Assembly (NCBI RefSeq): GCF_029873635.1
Contig: NC_080420.1
Coordinates: 28,635,032-28,699,031, forward strand
DNA from: Malania oleifera
Lineage: Eukaryota; Streptophyta; Magnoliopsida; Santalales; Ximeniaceae
Length of the DNA stretch: 64,000 bases
Direction: 5' to 3'
Shown here one piece after another: positions 56,748 to 64,000 of the stretch. The position numbers and the translations under genes are program-made. The notes under the pieces are model-generated. The model did no database searches, had not been told where the DNA came from, and was given only the letters and a program-made list of their open reading frames with translations. Within the stretch, counting starts at the first letter, position 1; each line of letters opens with the position of its first letter.

Positions 56748-57760
56748 TAAAATATTACATCATTATTTTCATTTGAATTTACAAGAAAATCAACAACATC
56801 AAGATAAATAGAATTGGATGGTCCAACATCTATTGGAACAACATTTTTAGCAAAATTTGTTTCAACCTCTTTAGTTTTTTCTTTTATAGATGCTTGGTAT
56901 AGATCTACCAAGTGCCAAAGCGTACGACAGGTACGCGACCAATGACTTTTTCCTCCGCATCTATAACATTCAATTTCATGTTGTATAGGTCGCTGATTTT
57001 GATCATTTACCCACTTCTGGGGGCCATCCCTCTTCTGGGGGTTATCCCTCTTCTGGGGAATTGCAGCCTCACATTAATGTTAGTGATTATTTCAACAACG
57101 GTCACAACCATGCCCACGACCATGCCTACGGTCTCGTCCTCGACCACGAGATGTATTCATATTCACTTCAGGGAATGGGATCGAACCAGTTGGATGAGTT
57201 TGGTGATTTTTCATCAAAGGCTCATTATTTTGCTCAGTGACAAGAAGACATAATATAAGTTCAAAAAATTTAATAAATTTTCTCTCCCTATATTACTGCT
57301 GCAGGAGCACATTAGTGGGATGGAAAGTAGAAAAAGTTTTTTCTAACATGTCTTCATCAGTAATATTTTCACCACATAATTTTAGCTTCGAGCTAATCTT
57401 ATATAGGGTTGAGTTATATTCACCAACTGTTTTAAAATCCTGCAACCTTAGGTGCAACCATTCATATCGAGTTTTTGGTAAAATTACATTTTTCTAGTGG
57501 TCAAATCTATCCTTTAAATTTTTGCATAGGACAAGTAGGTCTTTAACACTGAGGTATTCGGTCTTTAATTCTTCATCTAAATGATGACGGAGGAAGATCA
57601 TAGCTTTTGCGCGATCCTGCAGGGATGTAGTATTTCAATCTAAAATAGTATGTCCCAAGTTCATCACATTTAGATGAATATCAACATCAAGAATCCATGA
57701 TAAATAATTGTTGCCTTTGATATCAAAGGGTATAGATTCAACTTTGTTTAGGTTCGACAT
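56748..57760 (-). pseudogene. gag: Copia element F gag
   Basis: ATG at 57760 opens MSNLNKVESIPFDIKGNNYL, then S-W-I-L-D-V-D-I-H-L. K-A-M-I-F-L-R-H-H-L and F-K-T-V-G-E-Y-N-S follow, the latter typical of copia gag. R-G-R-G-R-D-R-R-H-G-R-G-H is an Arg/Gly basic stretch. C-Y-R-C-G-G-K-S-H-W-S-R-T-C is an intact zinc knuckle at about 56922-56963. At least five stops interrupt it. A short coding repeat (P-Q-K-R-D, about 57015-57055) precedes the knuckle. Confidence 0.88.
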
Positions 57761-58258
57761 CTGAATAAATTAACAATAATAAAATAATTTAGAAAATAGA
57801 ATGTAAAAAACTGAAATAAAACTAAGATAATAATATAATAGTATTTCCACCCTTCTGGGGTACTTAAATATGTTCCTTCTGGAACATTATCTTATTTTTC
57901 TCAATTTGTATTCTTCATGAGTATGATTCCAATTTACAATATTAAATTGAGTAACTATTTAACACTTCTTTCGGAGGTTGAATATACTATTTTATATGGA
58001 GAACAAATGTTTCACTTCTTCAAGAGGTCGAATTTAACATCTCTTCGGGAGGGTAAAAATATAGACGGGAAATTTAAATATATTGCCTCTTCAAGAGGAC
58101 TATTTCTTCAAGAGATTTAAATATGTAAATGAAAATTTTAAATATATTGCCTTTTCAGGAGGATTTTTCTTCCGGAGATATATATACAGAAGATTTTAAA
58201 TGTATATAGCCTCATTTGAAGGACTATTATACCATCTCTTCTGGAGATTGGTAGTTTA
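57761..58258 (-). repeat. Leader of element F with short palindrome array
   Basis: Noncoding. About ten imperfect palindromes of the CCTCTTCAAGAGG / GTTCCTTCTGGAAC / CTTCCGGAG type lie between 57849 and 58248, roughly 30-50 bases apart, joined by AT-rich spacers (AAATTTAAATATATTG). No PBS was recognised. A3 cuts the stretch at 58259, so the 5' LTR of F is not visible here. Confidence 0.65.
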
Positions 58259-60400
58259 TGTTGGAATTGGTGTGATCCCAAGAGAAGAGTGAATTGGGTT
58301 TAAAACATTTTTTGCTAATTTAAACAATTACACTGATTCACCACAGTTCATATCCTATTCAATATTGAAAACGTGTACGTACAACAATTAAGTTATTAGT
58401 GTGTGCATACATACACGTGTGTTGTATATCACATTTAAATTAATTATGTGTGCATGCAAGATGGTTATAAAAAGACATGAACAAGCATACACATACTGAA
58501 ATTTAAGTGCAAGAATTTAAATAAGAAAGAGAGAGAATGACACACAAATTTGTTAACGAGGTTCCGCCAATACTGCATGCGTCCCTGCCTTGGGCATACC
58601 CCCCAAGGATTCCACTATACTTGCTCACTTAATCGGATTGAGCAGAAGCCTTTTACATCCTCTCCTTACGGGGCGAGGAAAACCTCAGCTCAATTACTAG
58701 GCTGAGCCGATCTAGCCTCACTTACGGGGCTGAGACTCCTTAGTTCTATTCCAAGCTGAACCGAATCGGTCTCACTTACGGGACTGAGACTCCCCAGTTC
58801 AATTCACAGGATGAACCCAACCGTTACAATAAAAATATTTTTGTATATATGAAAAAGCTTCTAAATACAAGCATTGATGTACACACTAAGCTCATAAAAA
58901 TACACACTCCAATGATATGAGATAATGCTCAGGGAGTAAGGGTGCTTAATTATATTTAAACCCTAATGAAAAGTTTTCTCCAAAAAGATATTTCAATAAT
59001 AATATAGGAAAACCTAGGGTTTTGCTCTTTCAATAATTTTTGTACAAATAGAATGTGTATGAAAAATAAGTATTATGTTCTCCAACAAAGATTTATGCAA
59101 ATGAGAAATACTCAGAGAATCTAGGAGTTAAGCCCAAGAAAATATTTGTGCACTAAATAAATTCTCCCAAAAATATTTATCATGAAAATAATCAAGAGAA
59201 ACCAAAGCTATACTCTCAAAAATATTTTCAAAAATAAAGCATAAGTGAGAGTATGCATATGAAAATAGATGCCTCAAAAATAAATATGCTCTCTTCAAGA
59301 GTGATTTTGAAATGAAAGAGTGGAAGAGAGTTTGAGAGTTTTGTATAAAAGTTTGAACCAAAAGAATGATTTAAACAATAAAAAGCATTTTAGGGGAACT
59401 TTGATTAACAATGGATTAGAAAGAAAATTTAGGTTAATCAAAGTTGCTAATCTAAGTTATGGAGGGGGTATTTATTGATTTTCAACAAATCTAACCGTTG
59501 AGGGAACGCTCGATATATTGAAAAAGTTTAATTAAATTTTAATGACGTTTTAGCACTTTTAAAAAATTCTAACCCGAGCGGTTCGGTCGACCGTGGAGCC
59601 AAGTTCGGTTGACCAGGAGAATTTTGAACTGAGAGTTCGGTCGATTAAACTTAGTGTCCCAAGGGTTTCCATTTCCGCGCAGTTCGATCAACCAGCTCAA
59701 TTTGAACTAAGTAGTTTGGTCAACAAAGCAGTTGGCAATCCCCACGTGTGGGTTTGGTTGACCAGGGCGTTGCCTGTATAAATTTGGTCGGTCGACCGGG
59801 AGGTAAACTTGTTGATCAAAGGAGGTTTGATTGACTAGGTCTACCTATATATATCTGGTCGGTCAGCGGAGAGGTCAACCTTTTGACCCGGTGGCAGTTC
59901 GGTCGACCGAACATGCCAATTTGGGCATTTTCGATCCTTTTTCTCTTATAAAATTTTTCCTATTCATTAAATGATTAATGTTAAGACTATAGGGGATTTT
60001 TTATGCAATATTTAGGGTCCTAAGGTTAGTCTAAGGCCTTTGAGAAATAACCCTAAAAGTCCAGTGTCGGTCGACCAGCCCTAAGGTCATTCTGTCCCTA
60101 TGATCATTTTACAGTTATCTGAGCATTTAAAACATATCATGCAAGATGTATGCATTATTATAAACCAAATATAAAAATAAATGCATATACAAGTAAACAC
60201 ACAGATGTCTTCTTCTTTCTTCTTTGCTCTTTAACTCTATGAAATATGCCAGATATGAGCTTTAAGTAGTGTCATGGCTTCCATGTCTTCTTGATCTTAT
60301 GTGTGACCTGAATTATACATGTTCGCGCACTTAAAAGCACATATAAGAACCGCTTGTGTTTGTTAACATCAAATTGGAGATCAGACTCAAAAAGCCAACA
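58259..60400 (-). repeat. Sirevirus A3 3' LTR
   Basis: 2,142 bases from TGTTGGAATTGGTG to AAAAAGCCAACA, closest to the solo LTR at 36252. The palindrome array is at 59580-59905, with one more unit near 60068. Confidence 0.9.
59580..59905 (-). promoter_or_regulatory. GGTCGACC array in A3 LTR
   Basis: TTCGGTCGACCGTGG, TTCGGTTGACCAGG, TTCGGTCGATTAA, GGTCGGTCGACCGGGAGG, TTCGGTCGACCGAAC and decayed relatives occur about every 30-60 bases. Confidence 0.75.
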
Positions 60401-63400
60401 ATATTCCTTTTTATGATGATGACAAACACATAAGAGCAAAATGGGTACAACCTAAAAAGGCTCCCCCTAAGAATATGCATAAAGAAAAATATAATCAGTA
60501 AAGCTCAAACATATTCATGAAAGAAGACACTTTAACAAATTATACATTCAGTTTTAACGTTAAAGCACATGCTCAGATATTTGCTCCTATGTTCATAAAT
60601 ATTTTGCTCAAAAATATTCTCTCCCTTTTAGCATCAACAAAAATGGCTAAGCTAAGTAGAGAATAATTTTATCATGTAAAATGGGCTCAACAAAGAGAAC
60701 TCCCCCTTTTTGAAAAACTCTCCCCTTATGTGATATAACAGTTGGGCATAAAAATTTAAACTGTTTTAAAGATATAACAATTAAGCATACAGACAAAATA
60801 ACTGGTCATTTAAAAGATTAAAATGATATGTAAAACATGACTAGACCAGAAATATACACAAATCATTTTAGTTCAAGCACAATGTAAGTTCCCTCAAAGA
60901 TTGGAATTTAAGAACATGTGGCATATAAAAAGTAGGTTTGAGCATAGATATGATCTAACTAGTTCACATGCATTTCATGCAAGTCAATGAATCAGTTATG
61001 TAACACCCTTTAAAAAAAATTTCATGACACAAGATTTTAACATAGAAAGACACAAGTCATGAAAGCTTTTAAGCACACAAGCAAGAGACAAGATGTATTC
61101 CATATAAGTTCAATTCTTGCTTTTGAAAATGTATATATAAATAAATATAGATATATATATAAATAAATAAATATATATATATATATGTGTGTGTATAGAA
61201 ATGTATCCCCTTAAAATTTTGATAAATACTGGGGGTGATGCTTGCTAAAAAAGAAACTAGTTTAAAGATCAAGCAAGCAATATTTTTCTGGTTTGTCATT
61301 TAAGCATAAATCACAAAGTACCAAAAAAATGCAACCATATAGATCCAAGGATATTAAATAAAATTACGAATGGGAATCATATGGTAAAACCTAAAACACT
61401 GTGGCAAGCAAAATATTTTCATTTATTATATTCAATGAAGACATTACAATTAAGCACAAGCTACAATGAATTCAAAAACCAAATCTAAGTTAGAAATGTT
61501 GTGAATTCAAAAACCAAATCTAAGTTAGAAATGTTGTGAGCACAACAAGATAGAAAAATAATTTTTAGGTACTCCCCCTATCAATTTGAATGCGTGCTTA
61601 GATTCTTTTAACTACTTATACTCATATAATTTGTGAAAGTCCAAATAGTATAAGTATTTATTTCAGATTTTACTGGATATGTGTTAAACAAATAAATTTC
61701 ACCAGTAAAATGTCCCTAAATACACATGCGCTAAATATCAAGTACTAAGTCATGCATGGTGTTCATGTGTACCTGGAACAATCCATATCAAAGATGTTCA
61801 GTAAAGACAGGATATGATGTTCAAGGTATTTAGAAAGGCTTCAGACTCAAAAAGTATAAACAATAGAAATAATGTGAGTCCATGGGTCAGGTGATTTTTA
61901 TCTTTTTTCAAGGATGGGGCTTAACCTCCCCAGTATAGTCTCAAGCATACAAAAGTGCATTAATGCTCTAGGATGGATTTCATTTAAGCACACTTAACAC
62001 ATATTCATCCTTCTAAATATTACTTAATATGCAGGAGATTATAGGCATTAAGTTCATTTTTCTTAAAAGTGGGGCTTAAACTCTCCCTATATATTTGCAT
62101 GCATACATACTTGCATTAAGTTCAGGATGATAGTCATTTAACAGCATTCCTCAAAAATTCATCCTTTCAAAAGAATTTTAGCATGCAGCAAATATAGACA
62201 TTTAGCACATACTAGCATGACATGTTGCATTTCGTTTTAATACATGATAGCCAATCAAGGCTATACTCCAAATGTAATGCAATAGGGGTTCAAAAGTCGA
62301 TTCCCCCTTGACTCATGCAATTTTCCTAGTTACATGGACTTGAAATGTATGACATGATTATTAACCATTTGGGTCCAACATGAAGTTCACATCCTAGGGA
62401 TTAGGACCAAGTGGTGTCCATGAACTAATTCCTTTTAGGTCCATAAAATGTGTACATGCTTTCAGTTCAACACAAACAAATAGGATTTAACATGTACTAA
62501 TCTATTTAATTAACTAGCATCCTAGGAAATAAACATGAAGACTATGCATGTTATTCAATTTAGCATATAACATTTGAAACGTTCAACATGCACCAATAGA
62601 CAATTTAGCATGCACCTATAACTAAGGATGAAAAATAAAATTCTTTTATGATTCACTCATCCTTTCAAAAATATTTTAGCATGCATTGAATTATCTATCC
62701 TAATACATGGTTTCATTTATGGGAAAAATTCTACTAAAATTTTGGCAACATTTTGTTTGTAAATTAAACATTTCCCATTTATGCATGTACCTAAAACCTT
62801 ATAGATTCACGCAATCAACAAATAATAATCCAGTTTAAGCATGCGAGAACCTATATCCACTACCAGCATGCAATTCTCATCAACTGCATCTGTCATGCAG
62901 GATGCATTTTAGACTAAGCATGCAATTAGGTAGTTCAATCAATATATCAAATAAAATATAAACTATTCATACGAAGATATAATCATTAGGCAAGTGATGG
63001 ATAGTGGCATTCAACTCAAAGCATATCAAATTTAGAAAAAATATTCATCCATCGGAAAATATATTCATTTAGCACAAATGGATATTTGCATTCAGCTCAA
63101 CAACAAATCATCCAAAAAATATAAGCACAATATAATAAAATACATATTGGATGAATTTTGAAAAACAAGGCTGCTCCCCCGCAATTATGCAGCCAAAGAG
63201 TTTTATATTCAATTAAGTATCTAGCATAACTGATATTTTCAAATGGGAGGATGAGCTTATGAATGTGTTTGAATATGATTAAGTGTTTAAGCTCCATGAT
63301 TAGTTTAGGGTAGCATGATATATAATAAATACTATGATAGATTCCCTAAACCTCAATCTGTGTGATGGACAAAACATGCTATATTTAAGATTTTTCAAAT

Positions 63401-64000
63401 TATAGCACATATATATATATATAGCATTACGAATATAATGAAATTTTAAAATTTGTCCATTTGAATGAGTTTTTATTTAAACATGCTTATAACATTTGAA
63501 TTAAGAATTGATAGTTCTATATAAGCATGTTATAGCCAATATTATCAAGTAACATCAAATCATGAGGATGTATATACCGTAGGCCAAATGGATTGGATAT
63601 TTCACTAAAGTTCTCATACTGGCTTGATCTTCCTAAGGTTCATAGTATGATGATAGTGTATATTAAAATTTAGAGTTTAAGCATAAAACACTATTTAAGC
63701 GTTCAAAACATTATAACCTCTTAAATATTTTATCCTAAAATCTTATGAGTATAAAAAGAATTCTTTGAAAGTACACCTCATAAGATGGTATGCAATCATC
63801 ACAAGATTCTCATAATAAGAATAAGCATAAAACAAACAATATGCGAATCAATCATCAAATAAAGTAGAAGGAGGAATATATATACCTTTCCATTTTTCTC
63901 CTTCTTAATCATTTAAGGTTGGAGTGGTGTTCATCTCTCTCTTGGTTTCTTGTACCTCTTATGTTTCCCAAAGGACCTTAGCACTCAAAAGAATAAACTT
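60401..64000 (-). other. Noncoding interior of Sirevirus A3
   Basis: No gene. Polypurine motifs on the minus strand recur near 60462, 60702, 61574, 62305 and 63175. An AT/TAAA simple repeat lies at about 61126-61195. Two copies of a 33-base stretch (AATTCAAAAACCAAATCTAAG start) adjoin at 61469-61534. Confidence 0.7.

Larger units (their letters stand above)
58259..64000 (-). mobile_element. Sirevirus A3, 3' part (continues past window)
   Basis: 3' LTR 58259-60400 followed by a PPT (AAAAAGGAATAT on the minus strand, 60401-60412) and 3.6 kb of noncoding interior related to that of Sirevirus A. No gag or pol is seen before the window ends. The left flank is GTTTA; the other flank is outside. 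Confidence 0.85.

Noticed and set aside
57016-57056. Repeat CTTCTGGGG as part of the leader palindrome array
   Set aside because: It lies within gag and reads as a coding repeat (P-Q-K-R-D), so it was kept separate from the noncoding array at 57849-58250.
61069-61299. Minus frame rich in Tyr/Ile
   Set aside because: It is generated by the AT/TAAA simple repeat near 61126-61195.

Overview
The window is nuclear DNA of a flowering plant, probably a eudicot. It is AT-rich, long reading frames are rare, and about 90% of it is nested LTR retrotransposons. Only one host protein gene is well supported: 5138-5599 (+), a 153-residue uncharacterised plant membrane-anchored protein with a TATA box and a short overlapping upstream ORF. 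A decayed piece of chloroplast 23S rRNA (966-1115, minus) lies in the same host stretch (53 to about 6780). The species cannot be named from the sequence.

Layout, left to right. 1-52: right end of a Sirevirus LTR (family A). 53-6783: host DNA with the plastid rRNA fragment, a possible MITE, the gene, and a weak transit-peptide-like ORF. 6784-8630: minus-strand gypsy-type LTR (D). 8631-10165: 3' end of a gypsy element with its polypurine tract (PPT) and LTR (E). 10166-11360 and 31461-32546: the two halves of LTR C, split by G1. G1 (11361-31460, plus strand) is a Ty3/gypsy chromovirus of Tekay/Del type. It is itself split by G2 (17206-25796, minus, a related chromovirus, target-site duplication GGAGG) and by solo LTR H (28348-31044, duplication TGTCT).

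Right half. B (about 32543-43903, minus) is a gag-only Sirevirus, with family A solo LTRs inserted at 32636-35193 (duplication AAGCC) and 36252-38946 (AATCT/GATCT). F (43904-44670 plus 55626-58258, minus) is a copia element split inside integrase by Sirevirus A (44671-55625, duplication CGAAA/CGAAC). A has two LTRs, a broken gag and no pol, and carries a B-like solo LTR (50752-52446, plus, GGTTT). A3 (58259 to beyond 64000, minus) is a further Sirevirus, seen as its 3' LTR and noncoding interior.

Functionally this is a graveyard: every gag-pol carries stops, frameshifts or lost catalytic residues. Any movement of A, B or A3 would need enzymes from elsewhere. The most unusual signal is regulatory. 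Otherwise unlike LTR families (gypsy C, D, G1, G2 and Sireviruses A, B) carry arrays of palindromes centred on GTCGAC. Where a TATA box can be placed, the array lies just upstream of it in U3. A second conserved block (CTGAGA-GGTGTCTCACC type) is shared by the gypsy-type LTRs.
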